Assembly (NCBI GenBank): GCA_037178625.1
Contig: CM074139.1
Span: 496,001-560,000, forward strand
Length of the DNA stretch: 64,000 nucleotides
Direction: 5' to 3'
Source: Skeletonema tropicum
Lineage: Eukaryota > Bacillariophyta > Thalassiosirophyceae > Thalassiosirales > Thalassiosiraceae
The notes beneath the pieces are model-generated. The model did not search any database. It had not been told where the DNA came from and worked only from the letters and a program-made list of their open reading frames with translations. Below are positions 43,101 to 53,097 of this stretch, in pieces. Position numbers and translations under genes: made by a program. The stretch's first letter is position 1. Each line of letters opens with the position of its first letter.

Positions 43101-43653
43101 CAATTGGTATGGTACAGTCAACATCGAGAGGAGATGCCGCCAGGCTTTCACCAACGGTGGGCAAATCATAGTATTGACGAAATAAGCAATATGGATTTGG
43201 CTACTAGGCGAATGTGGGTGCATCACCTCAAGATAGGTAGGCAAGCGGTCGAGATGCGAGCAGAACAGCGGAAGAAAAGTCAACGAACTTTATCGTTCTA
43301 CTTCAATGAATTTGGCCCACCATTACCGCCACCTCAGCGGCAACGTGTGGCTGATGAAGCCGAGGAACACGCAAATAGAGTAGTATTGTATCGTGAGGAG
43401 GGACAGCCGATAATAGACGCAGTCCTCAATGAACTCGAGAAATCGACGACGTAAACAACCGTATGGTTGAACTAATCCTGGCCAGGAGACTATTTAGGTC
43501 TTCTGGCTTGGAGTGCGATCTGAGAAACAGTTGTGGAGGCAGTATAGAGCACTATCAATGCTACCGACACAGCACACATGTTGGTTAGTCATAATTTCGC
43601 CCCTAGAGGGCTAATCAGACGTACTTTAAAATTTCTGTTATATTATTATTATT

Positions 43654-43670
43654 AGTGACTCTGGCAATTA
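43654..43670. repeat. Target-site duplication of element B, right
   Basis: Exact copy of the 17 bp at 32362-32378. The membrane-protein frame continues through it. Confidence 0.95.
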
Positions 43671-45816
43671 TGCTGGATGTTTCCACATAACATCGAGAGA
43701 GTGTACAGTCCTTCTTCAAGATCAATTGCTACTCCAAGAACAAGGGCAGCAAGGACAAGGACAAGGGCAGCTTTCTTCTTCCACTTCTACAGTCGTCATT
43801 CCTCCACCTCCACCCCCGACACCAAGACCCGTTACACAGATGGTCCAATCTGAGATCCCCATTCTGTTACGGCTACTGAACGTACCCGAAGATTACACAT
43901 TGTCACCGTCGGACCGAGCGAAAATGTTGAACAAGATGTGGGCAGTGCTCGATGAAGAATTGGATGATTCTTGGGACATCATGGGTGTTGAGTTCCCAGG
44001 TCAATACATTAGGGGTGCTCGTCGCCTCCAATCATCATTACGTGGAGGGATCACAAGGCGGTTGAGCAACATGCTCTACATACCTGTTGTAATCACCTTG
44101 CGAGGTAGAGCAGTCATGTCTGGTATGGCTCTGGACTTTATTTTACAAGCTTTTCGTAACAAGCTCAACACATTGTTAATGTACATTAAGTCACTCGATC
44201 CAGATGCATTCCGTAACCTTCAGTTGAGTGAATTGAGTGTGGTCAAGTTGGATTTGGATGATGTTGATGAAGGTGTGAGGGGTCCCACAATGGTAATTCA
44301 ATCTACCGATTCAAATACTTCTACAAAGACAGAAACGAACAGCTCAACGGAAACAACAATATCGGTGGGAACTCAATCAACTGGAGCTGGAGCTGCATCT
44401 GCATCTACTGGACCTCCATTTTGGGTGTGGCTAATTGTCGCTTTAGTCGTCATACCGCTCATTATCTTTCATATTCTGTGCATGTGTAGGGCAGGTTGGT
44501 GCTTATGCTGCACAGAGTGGTTTAGTTGTTTCAACAAGAAGCATGATTCGAAACAGTTGGCCATAGAAAGATGGAGACAACAGCCTGTTAAAAAACGAAT
44601 AGATCGTGATCCTCTCGACGATCTTGTAAATGGGAGGGATGGGTATGAAAGCAGGAGAGAACGCGATGTGAGACGGAAGCACCACAGGCACAGGAGTCGT
44701 GGCGATCATGGGAGAAGGAGACATGGTGATAGAAGGCGCAACGATAGAAGGAATCATCAAGGTGATAGATCTCGTCGAGCAAGGCCGGTGGTGAAAAGGT
44801 CATTTAGTATGACAGAAAAGGAGATTGCATTAGAAGCAGGAAGTGAAGTGGAGACTCAATATGATGAGCCAGTTGTGGCTGCCCGCCCAGTCCAATCTTA
44901 TCCAGCTTACTTTCCGACCCAAAATCAAGGCATAGATCCTTCTGTTGCTGCTAATAATGAGAGTGCTCTAGTTGTCTATGATGATGAACAAATACGCTTT
45001 ACGATGGAGCCCGAAGGACAAAAAATTGATGATATGCCCAAACCCGTAACTACGGCAGTCGTGTTATTCAATCCTCCCAAAGAGCCCGAAGGGGACATTG
45101 CTACGACTCCACGAAGAAAATCTGGTCGGTATCATCACCATGAAAAGGACGAGATGTATGTGTGCTCTCCTGATGAACTCCCCTCTGATGTCCGAGAGAA
45201 GACGGCCAAGTATACGCAAGATCCTCTAAGATCTTCTCGTAGTCGTAGGAAGCCAAGGCGTTCCTACAGTGATAGACTTAAGGAATCTTTCACGTTCATT
45301 AGGGCTGATACTCGAAGAAATGACGACGACTCTGATGATGATGAGCATCCCCCTGATGTCCACGAGAGGACGGAAAATCGTCGAAGATCTTCACGTAGGA
45401 AGGGGCGTTCCTACACTGACAGGCTCAAAGAATCTTTTGCGTTCAGGAGGGCAGATGGAAGAAGAAATGATGATGATGACTACGAAGATTATGACGGTGA
45501 ACAGGCATCACCAGGACCAGAAGAGAGCGACGACAGTGAGGAAATTGAGAGGAGAGAGAAACAACGCATGAGGGAGGAACGAAAGAAGAGGAGGAGTAAG
45601 AAGAAGAGGAGTAACCGATCTTCCTCTCACAAAAATCAGGATGAAAGCGTACCTGCTTCGATTGACGTTGAGAGTGGATCAAGACCAAGCATTGCGACCA
45701 GACCGCCTGATAGCGTGATCAGTAGATTGTCACAGAGCCCTATCTTTTCAAGCTTCCGTCGAGTTCCATATGGCACCGGCGTAGAGAGTGATGACGAATA
45801 TGTTGAGCGCAATTGA

Positions 45817-46303
45817 AGTGGGAAGGTTACGTGACGGAAGATTATGGGTTGTACTGAACTAGTAGAGATATCTTTGTGTATGTTGATATGATTGGTGCTG
45901 CTGACGAGTAATTTGTATGAAGAGAAGGGGAAATCGAGGTCACGAGGGTCTTGGTACTTAAGGAAGAGGCAGTACGATAGTTTGGGTCGAACATTTTTTC
46001 AGTATCGGCCCCCGCCCCCCCTCTCTAGAGCCCGAAAAACTTGGATGAGATGGACAGAAGATTATTCCGAAAGACAAATACCATTACCAGTCGCTTTTCG
46101 CTTTACAAAAGCGTGATTGAGTTGGTTCGTTCGCAATTCTCAGAAGTATTTTATTCACGACCAGGAAATGATGTGATAGATAAGAAGTTTGATAAGCAAG
46201 TAGCACAACCATCTTCCAACTTATTGTCTCAGAAGCAGTCATCATAAAATTCCAAGACATTGGAGAGACATATCGAGACATATAAATGCAATAATACACA
46301 ACC
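45817..46303. other. Spacer between tandem membrane-protein genes
   Basis: The first part matches the 3' flank of the second gene (after 48545) and the last part matches the 5' flank of the first gene (about 31925-32187), so this is the junction of a tandem duplication. No gene lies in it. A pyrimidine-rich cccccgccccccc run is near 46011. Confidence 0.6.
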
Positions 46304-48544
46304 ATGGCGGTGCATAATCCCTTCTTCGTCGTAGTAATGACCACCTTCTTTTTCAGCCTCCTTTTGGTGATGGCTGGACGTGCGGTGGAAGCCATGCCGT
46401 CTTCAGCATCACATCACGGTAGACAAGCGCAGTGGGTCCCAAACACAAGCCCTGAACAATGTGGTCCTAGTCAATGCTACTACTCTAGTAACACTAACAA
46501 TTATTATGGATGTTTCCACATAACGAGCAGAGAGTGTACAGTCCTTCTTCAAGATCAATTGCTACTTCAAGAACAAGGGCAGCAAGAACAAGGACAAGGG
46601 CAGCTTTCTTCTTCCACTTCTACTGTCGTCACTCCACCCCCCACACCAAGACCCGTTACACAGATGGTCCAATCTGAGATCCCCATTCTGTTACGTTTAC
46701 TGAACGTACCCGAAGATTACATATTATCACCGTCGGACCGAGCGAAAATGTTGAACAAGATGTGGGCAGTGCTCGATGAAGAATTAGATGATTCTTGGGA
46801 CATCATGGGTGTTGAGTTCCCAGGTCAATACATTAGGGGTGCTCGTCGCCTCCAATCATCATTGCGTGGAGGGATCACAAGGCGGTTGAGCAACATGCTC
46901 TACATACCTGTTGTAATCACCTTGCGAGGTAGAGCAGTCATGTCTGGTATGGCTCTGGACTTTATTTTACAAGCTTTTCGTAACAAGCTCAACACATTGT
47001 TAATGTACATAAAGTCACTCGATCCGAATGCATTCCGTAACCTTCAGTTGAGTGAATTGAGTGTGGTCAAGTTGGATTTGGATGATGTTGATGAAGGTGT
47101 GAGGGGTCCCACAATGGTAATTCAATCTACCGATTCAAATACTTCTACAAAGACAGAAACGAACAGCTCAACGGAAACAACAATATCGGTGGGAACTCAA
47201 TCAACTGGAGCTGGAGCTGCATCTGCATCTACTGGACCTCCATTTTGGGTGTGGCTAATTGTCGCTTTAGTCGTCATTATATGTCTTATTCTTTGCATGT
47301 GTAGGGCAGGTTGGTGCTTATGCTGCACAGAGTTAAGTTGTTTCAAGAGGAAGCGTGATTCGAAAGAAGATTACGAACTGCAAAAAAAGTTAGCCATTGA
47401 AAGATGGAGACAACAGCCTGTTAAAAGACGAATAGATCGTGATCCTCTCGACGATCTTGTAAATGGGAGGGATGGGTATGAAAGCAGGAGAGAACGCGAC
47501 GTGAGACGGAAGCGCCACAGGAGGCGTGGTGATCATGGGAGAAGGAGACATCATGGTGATAGAAGGCACAGCGATAGAAGGCACAACGATGGGAGGAATC
47601 ATCAAGGTGAATCTGGTCGAGTAAGGCCGTTGGTGAAAAGGTCAATTAGTATGACAGAAAAGGAGATTGCATTAGAAGCAGGAAGTGAAGTGGAGACTCA
47701 ATATGATGAGCCAGTTGTGGCTGCCCGCCCAGTCCAATCTTATCCAGCTCATTTACCCACCCAAAATCAAGGCAAAGATCCCTCTGTTGCTGCTAATAAT
47801 GAGAGTGCTCTAGTTGTCTATGATGATGAACAAATACGCTTTACGATGGAGCCCGAAGGACAAAAAATTGATGATATGCCCAAACCCGTAACTACGGCAG
47901 TCGTGTTATTCAATCCTCCCAAAGAGCCCGAAGGGGACATTGCTACGACTCCACGAAGAAAATCTGGTCGGTACCATCACCATGAAAAGGACGAGATGTA
48001 TGTGTGCTCTCCTGATGAACTCCCCTCTGATGTCCGAGAGAAGAAGGCCAAGTATGAGCAAGATCATCCAGGATCTTTTCGGGAAGATCGTCGAAGATCT
48101 TCACGCATGAAGAAAAGGCGTTCCTACACTGACAGGCTCAAGGAATCTTTCGCATTCAGGAGGGCAGATGGAAGCAGAAATGATGATGACTATGAAGATT
48201 ATGACGGTGAACAGACAACACCAGGACCAGAAGAGAGCGACGACAGTGAGGAAATTGAGAGGAGAGAAAAACAACGCAAGAGGGAGGAACGAAAGAAGAG
48301 GAGGAGTGAGAAGAAGGGGAGTAACCGATCTTCCTCTCACAAAAATCAGGATGAAAGCGTACCTGCTTCGATTGACGTTGAGAGTGGATCAAGACCAAGC
48401 ATTGCGACCAGACCGCCTGATAGTGATCAGGACAAATCTCTGATTAGTAGATTGTCACAGAGCCCTATCTTTTCAAGCTTCCGTCGAGTTTCATTCGGCA
48501 ACGGCGTAGAGAGTATTGATGACGAATTGGTTGAGCACAATTGA
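46304..48544 (+). CDS. Single-pass membrane protein, intact paralogue (copy 2)
   Basis: 746 residues. A signal peptide (MAVHNPFFVVVMTTFFFSLL, ending near GRAVEA) precedes a short Cys segment (EQCGPSQCYYSS, GCFHITSREC), a Gln/Gly linker, and an ectodomain of about 190 residues (VTQMVQSEIPILLRLL to LDLDDVDEG). That domain suggests a SEA-like alpha/beta fold, but I am not certain. A Ser/Thr-rich stalk (TSTKTETNSSTETT) leads to a helix near residues 312-335 (FWVWLIVALVVIICLILCMC) and a juxtamembrane Cys cluster. The tail of about 400 residues is unusually rich in Arg, His, Asp and Glu, with SYTDRLKESFAFRRADG motifs present twice in the other copy but once here. It is very similar to the interrupted copy at 32188-45816. 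Function unknown; cell-surface location inferred. Confidence 0.85.
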   Translation: MAVHNPFFVVVMTTFFFSLLLVMAGRAVEAMPSSASHHGRQAQWVPNTSPEQCGPSQCYYSSNTNNYYGCFHITSRECTVLLQDQLLLQEQGQQEQGQGQLSSSTSTVVTPPPTPRPVTQMVQSEIPILLRLLNVPEDYILSPSDRAKMLNKMWAVLDEELDDSWDIMGVEFPGQYIRGARRLQSSLRGGITRRLSNMLYIPVVITLRGRAVMSGMALDFILQAFRNKLNTLLMYIKSLDPNAFRNLQLSELSVVKLDLDDVDEGVRGPTMVIQSTDSNTSTKTETNSSTETTISVGTQSTGAGAASASTGPPFWVWLIVALVVIICLILCMCRAGWCLCCTELSCFKRKRDSKEDYELQKKLAIERWRQQPVKRRIDRDPLDDLVNGRDGYESRRERDVRRKRHRRRGDHGRRRHHGDRRHSDRRHNDGRNHQGESGRVRPLVKRSISMTEKEIALEAGSEVETQYDEPVVAARPVQSYPAHLPTQNQGKDPSVAANNESALVVYDDEQIRFTMEPEGQKIDDMPKPVTTAVVLFNPPKEPEGDIATTPRRKSGRYHHHEKDEMYVCSPDELPSDVREKKAKYEQDHPGSFREDRRRSSRMKKRRSYTDRLKESFAFRRADGSRNDDDYEDYDGEQTTPGPEESDDSEEIERREKQRKREERKKRRSEKKGSNRSSSHKNQDESVPASIDVESGSRPSIATRPPDSDQDKSLISRLSQSPIFSSFRRVSFGNGVESIDDELVEHN

Positions 48545-48830
48545 AATGGGACTTTTACATGGCGGAAAATTATGGGTTGTACAGATCTAGTAGAGTTGTT
48601 CATATACAATATATGTGTATGTCGATTTGATTGATGCTGCTGATGGAGTAATTTGTGTATGAAGATGAAGGGGAAACAGAGTATATCTCCACACTGGCAG
48701 CGTCCTTTTTACATTAGATATGTTTGTAAGAAAATATTGATGGGATTTATTTTTACAGTCAGCTCTGAATAGTACAATCAATTACTCAATCATCAACATC
48801 TCCAATACTATCAACATACCATACTACACT

Positions 48831-51218
48831 TCACTCAAAATCATCATCTCTCTTCCAAAACGCAATAGGCAAACTCTTGGGAGCCAAAATAACAAACCTC
48901 CGTTCCTTCACCAATTCATACCCCTCCTCTGCCAAATCGACACACATATCCCTCAATAGTACGGCAATGAAAATGGTCGATTCCATAATGGCCAATCGAC
49001 GACCAATACAATTTCTGGCACCGTCGGAAAAGGCAAAGAAACTTTGGGGGTTGGCTGCTGAGATTGTGTCGGCTTGGTTGTTTTCGGTGGTATACTTTTC
49101 GGATAGTGAGGGTGGTGGCGATGGTGTGGTAGGACCAGCATCATCAGAAGCATCAGTAGAAGGTGCATCAGCAGCATTGTCAACAGTCGCCAACCTCATC
49201 TCCTCCTCAAAATCACGATCGACCCACCCCCCATTCTCCCACTTGACCCACCTCTCGGGTAAAAACTCTTCTGCCCTCTCAAAATTCCGTTCGTCATTGT
49301 GAATAATGGTCGGGTTGAGAATAAATCGTGTATCCTTGGGAATGGTAACCTTACCACCATGGTCGTCTGTGTCGAGTGTGAGGTTTTTGGCCGAGACACG
49401 TGTGGTAAAGATTATTGGGACGTGGATTCGGAGTGATTCGAGAATGATGGCTTTGCAGTAGGGTAATAAATCTTCGTCAAATTTGTTATTGTTGTTGCTG
49501 GTGGTGTTGTTGTTGGTATCCCATGTAGATAGTACCCGACGAGCCTCCTCACAAGCACGATCTTGACATCGTGGATGCTTCGAAAGACAATACATGGTGT
49601 AGGAAAGTGAGACTGCTGTGGTTTCATATCCGGCAACAAGGAGTGTGTGGAGTATATGTGAGACTTTTTCGATGATTTGGGACCGGTCTGATTTGGTCAT
49701 TGTAGTAGCTGTTGGAATGATACTGTTGCTGCTGTTGTTGTTGAAATTTGATGAGAATGGACATGAAGATGAGGAGGAAGCGGTTGTGTTGTTTGTTGCA
49801 TTCAATGAATGATGATGATGATGATATTGTCGCTGTTGGGTTTGATCCTTTGATTCATGACGATACTGTTCTTCAATCACTGATCTCAACATCATGGTAA
49901 TAATATCATTCTCCTCCTCTTCATTCCCATTCGATTGTTGTTGCTCCCCACTCTCCTCTTCCACCAACTGTCCCTGCTTCACTCTACCCAAAAACTCCTG
50001 CAACTTGAACCCAATCACCCCCTCCATCAATCCATTCACCAACTTTAAATTCCTAAAATACTCTCGATTATGCCGTGTAGGCAACCAATACAATTGAGTG
50101 AATGGGTTGATCAAGTGTTTGGGATGAGCACGTACGCCAATGTCTCGTTCGAGGTATTCGAATGCTGCTGCTTCTGGTGGACTTGTGAAGCATGTGCAGG
50201 TATTGTTATTGTTGTTGTTGTTAGTTTCATCACAATGTTGGTTCTCATCACAGTGTTGTTGTTGATGGTTATCAGTATCAGCGATGGAAGTAGCCTTTTT
50301 GAAACACTCAAAGTCGTAATCCATTGTAACCTTCCCAAACACATCCAATGAAAACAATTTGAAGAAATTTTCGACATCTAAACAAATGACATTGCGTTCC
50401 TTCCCCGTCTCCTTGTCCTTGATGCATTTGTGTCCTTTACATCCACTCCCATGCTTCGTTTGCCTCCTCTTCATCATCATTTGTTGTTCATCACTACTAC
50501 TACTACCATCATCATTATCACTATTATTATCCACCATGTTCAATAACCACTGTACCATCTCATTCGCACACTCACTCACATCATCCCGTCCACCCTCAAT
50601 CGCACCCGCCGTAAAAGCCTTTTGTACCACATTCCGTGCCCTTCTCCATTCCTTTCCACCCTCAATTAAGATTAAACTATCCTTCCCCAATGTCTTTCGT
50701 CCATGCCGGACAATAAAATTACTAAAGTCACGTGAGGGTGTGTGTCGTAGTACTAATCGGACATGTTCGGATTGTAATACGGATGCGCAAGGTTTGAAAT
50801 TTGGTCCCCATAGGGATGTAATGCCAGAGGGTGTGGCGGAAGAATGGAAGAGTGTGTCATGGGTGGAGGGATGGACTAATTGATTGTAGTGACCAAAGAG
50901 GATGTTGGCATTGGGTGTGGCGGGTAGGCCTGGGATGGACGATTGATGGACTTTGTTTTGAAGAGAAGTGATGTGAAGGTAGAGGAATAGTAGGATGAGA
51001 ATTGTGATGAGGAAGAGGATGGATGGGAGGATGGGGAAGGAGGTGAGAGAGAAGATGGAGGAGGGTAGTAGTAGAATGGTAGTAGAAAGATTGAGGGTGC
51101 GGGTGTTGCCATTGTAGATTTCCATGAGAAAGGCGGAGAGGGTGAGAGAGATGGCGAGGATCATTCGACCATTACCATTGGTTGAAGTCGGTGTCAGGAG
51201 AGGTTCCTTCATGTTCAA
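48831..51218 (-). CDS. Cytochrome P450 with low-complexity insertions
   Basis: 795 residues, against about 500 for a usual P450. The excess is Asn-, Gln-, His- and Ser-rich loops. The N-terminus has several hydrophobic segments (SIFSLTSFPILPSILFLIT), so it is membrane-anchored, probably in the ER. Diagnostic motifs are all present: an I-helix AGYETT for oxygen binding, ExxR in ESLRIH, PERF-like FLPERW, and the heme loop FAFSDGARNCIGRR whose Cys ligates heme. It is a monooxygenase using an NADPH-P450 reductase or ferredoxin. The heme-loop form resembles CYP4/CYP3/CYP97-type eukaryotic P450s; the substrate cannot be predicted. It is divergently arranged with the phosphatase gene downstream. No intron is needed. 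Confidence 0.9.
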   Translation of the reverse strand: MNMKEPLLTPTSTNGNGRMILAISLTLSAFLMEIYNGNTRTLNLSTTILLLPSSIFSLTSFPILPSILFLITILILLFLYLHITSLQNKVHQSSIPGLPATPNANILFGHYNQLVHPSTHDTLFHSSATPSGITSLWGPNFKPCASVLQSEHVRLVLRHTPSRDFSNFIVRHGRKTLGKDSLILIEGGKEWRRARNVVQKAFTAGAIEGGRDDVSECANEMVQWLLNMVDNNSDNDDGSSSSDEQQMMMKRRQTKHGSGCKGHKCIKDKETGKERNVICLDVENFFKLFSLDVFGKVTMDYDFECFKKATSIADTDNHQQQHCDENQHCDETNNNNNNNTCTCFTSPPEAAAFEYLERDIGVRAHPKHLINPFTQLYWLPTRHNREYFRNLKLVNGLMEGVIGFKLQEFLGRVKQGQLVEEESGEQQQSNGNEEEENDIITMMLRSVIEEQYRHESKDQTQQRQYHHHHHSLNATNNTTASSSSSCPFSSNFNNNSSNSIIPTATTMTKSDRSQIIEKVSHILHTLLVAGYETTAVSLSYTMYCLSKHPRCQDRACEEARRVLSTWDTNNNTTSNNNNKFDEDLLPYCKAIILESLRIHVPIIFTTRVSAKNLTLDTDDHGGKVTIPKDTRFILNPTIIHNDERNFERAEEFLPERWVKWENGGWVDRDFEEEMRLATVDNAADAPSTDASDDAGPTTPSPPPSLSEKYTTENNQADTISAANPQSFFAFSDGARNCIGRRLAIMESTIFIAVLLRDMCVDLAEEGYELVKERRFVILAPKSLPIAFWKRDDDFE

Positions 51219-51732
51219 AATTGTAGATTGTAGAGGATATCGGAGATGAAGAATGAAGAATGATATGAACAGCTATCGTAACGAAGATCAGAACGTAAAA
51301 GTACTTCAACACCAACGTGGCGGAGTTGGTGAAAGACGACGAAATAAAAATGAAGATGATGATGTTGGTTGTGTTGGTTGTGTGATCGTGCATGCAGGCT
51401 CAAAAATCTCAAACAACACAAAAAAAATCAAAAAGGATTCTTTGCGAACCCAAGATCAAAGATCACTCAGGATGTTCATTTTGGAAGACACGGTATTGTG
51501 ATAGGAGTACTATTCAGGGTTATCCTTTCAAATTATCCCTAATATTTCCAAATTATCCCCATATTTAGTTGGGACAATGGTTCAGTTAGTTGGGACGCAA
51601 GTACGTGGTTTGGCCACTCCGCCTTCGCTCTCGCATCCGGTAGGTGTCCACCATGACGCTTTTGCTCCTCCCTACAACATACACCAACCTCACTACCCAC
51701 CATTGCATCTAGTAACAAATAATACAGTCAAA
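51219..51732. promoter_or_regulatory. Shared divergent upstream region of P450 and phosphoglycolate phosphatase genes
   Basis: 514 bp separate the two start codons, which face away from each other, so both promoters must lie here or overlap the genes. A caaattatccc string occurs twice near 51528-51562. No TATA box is convincing. Confidence 0.5.
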
Positions 51733-52964
51733 ATGAACATTGCCAGAACTGCACTCTCCGCTGCCCTAATGGCAACATCTGCCCGGGCCTTCACATCATC
51801 ATCACCCGCTGCATCATCATCTCTCCTCCGATCATCATCAGTCGCTGCATCAAACCTCAGGACATTTTCCACCACCACCACCACCACCACCACCACATCC
51901 CTCCACGCCAACGTCCTAAAACTAACCGAACCATCCAAAGACCTCCTCCCCAACGTAGACGTATTCATCTTTGACTGTGACGGAGTCATCTGGCGTGGCG
52001 ATAGTGTCATTGACGGGATACCCGAAACACTCGACAAGCTCCGTGCCCTTGGAAAAAAAATGTACTTTGTTACCAACAATTCGACCAAATCCCGCAAGGG
52101 GTACAAGGCCAAGTTTGATTCCTTGGGTTTGGATGTACCAGCCGAAGAAATTTTTAGTTCCAGCTTTGCTGCCGCGGCATATTTGGAACAAACCAAGTTT
52201 AAGGAGAGTGGAAAGAAGGTATATGTGGTGGGTGAGGTGGGTATTCAGGAGGAATTGGATTTGATTGGCGTGCCTCACTTTGGTGGACCACAAGATGCGG
52301 GGAAACAACCCGACATGGGACCAGGATGTGCACTGGACCATGATGAAGATGTTGGTGCCGTAATTGTTGGGTTTGATCGTAATATCAACTATTACAAAAT
52401 TCAATATGCGCAATTGTGTATTAATGAGAATGAGGGGTGTGAATTTATTGCAACGAATACGGATGCTGTGACGCATTTGACGGATGCGCAGGAGTGGGCG
52501 GGGAATGGGAGTATGGTTGGTGCTATTAAGGGGTGTACTGGACAGGAGGTGAGACTTGATACTTACTTGATTGGTGAAATGTTGAATGTGCATATGTTGA
52601 AGTTTCATATTTTTGTGAATTGAATTGTTATTATTATTCACTCACACTCATCTCACCCTTCCTTCCACTTCTTCTTCAATACACACAGCCCACTGTCGTC
52701 GGCAAACCATCTCCACTAATGATCGACTACCTCTGCAACAAACTCGGTCTAGACAAGGGCCGTATCTGCATGGTAGGAGATCGTCTCGACACCGACATCC
52801 TATTCGGAACTGACAATGGATTGAAGAGTTTATTGGTATTGAGTGGTGTCACGACGGAAGAGAAGTTGTTGAGTCAGGAGAATACGATTACACCGGATTA
52901 TTATGCTGATTCGATTGTGGATTTTTTTATTGATGAGCATGCCAAGGTTGAGGCGAGTGCTTAG
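51733..52964 (+). CDS. PGP: Phosphoglycolate phosphatase, plastid-targeted (HAD family)
   Basis: The CDS joins 51733-52548 and 52689-52964. The 140-bp intron has GTGAG/ACAG borders and phase 0, giving 363 residues. I chose the ATG at 51733, not the in-frame upstream ATGs, because it starts a signal peptide (MNIARTALSAALMATSARAF) whose Ala-Phe border matches the diatom plastid presequence; a Ser/Thr-rich transit region follows. HAD motifs are all present: nucleophile DCDGV (motif I), FVTNNST (II), GKPSP (III Lys) and GDRLDTDI (IV). The C2-type cap is between II and III. The enzyme dephosphorylates 2-phosphoglycolate from Rubisco oxygenation to glycolate in photorespiration. A related 4-nitrophenylphosphatase role is the alternative. 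An apparent in-frame continuation past 52548 is intron read-through. Confidence 0.88.
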
Positions 52965-53097
52965 ATAGATAGAGAGAGCAGTGGTTGTGATATTGCTTTC
53001 GTATCATTGTAGTAGAGGAGGTGTTGGTATTTGGTATTCTGATATAATAGCTTAAGTAGCATCCAATTCAATTCTTTAGCCACTCTACTTTCCACTA

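Larger units (their letters stand above)
34181..43454 (+). pseudogene. Element B ORF2: APE endonuclease, RT, RNase H, zinc motif; interrupted by TIR element
   Basis: Part 1 is 34181-36916 and part 2 is 40158-43454; together they would encode about 2010 residues. The endonuclease covers residues about 25-310 (FGFQNINSIK, MMDANGS, RLDYILMD, HSDHSMAW). The reverse transcriptase has LLEADFNTALKF, DCIACYDRM, then the insertion inside IQG-KADNP, then YVDDND near 40290. RNase H has GSDGS near 41793, YRAELEG, FDNESG and ACDELAGE near 42280. A C-x2-C-x9-H-x3-C zinc motif lies near 42645. The interruption falls exactly between RT motifs, so no functional RT can be made. The ATG at 40056 lies inside the TIR element and is not a natural start. 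Confidence 0.9.
32379..43653 (+). mobile_element. Non-LTR retrotransposon element B carrying a nested TIR element
   Basis: The total is 11275 bp, of which 3241 bp (36917-40157) are the nested element and its extra target copy; B itself is about 8.0 kb. It has a 5' UTR of about 226 bp, two overlapping ORFs, and a 3' UTR ending in (ATT)n. It shares the endonuclease-RT-RNase H-zinc plan with element A but is clearly diverged and has no peptidase. Apart from the nested insertion both ORFs are open. Confidence 0.94.
32188..45816 (+). pseudogene. Single-pass membrane protein gene, copy 1, split by element B
   Basis: The 5' part (32188-32378) encodes a signal peptide (MAVHHPFFVVVMTIFSLLL) and the start of the ectodomain. 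The gene resumes at 43671 and runs to 45816. Removing the insert and one target duplication leaves an open frame of about 778 residues that is collinear with the intact neighbour at 46304-48544. The resumed part holds a Gln-rich linker, a folded ectodomain (IPILLRLLNVPEDY onward), a Ser/Thr-rich stalk, one transmembrane helix (FWVWLIVALVVIPLIIFH) with a Cys-rich inner border, and a long Arg/Lys/Asp-rich cytoplasmic tail. The first ATG of the 3' part is no real start. The function is unknown. Confidence 0.85.

Noticed and set aside
43671..43725. Independent gene starting near 43726
   Set aside because: It is the 3' part of the membrane-protein gene split by element B; the 17-bp target duplication and the paralogue show the continuity.
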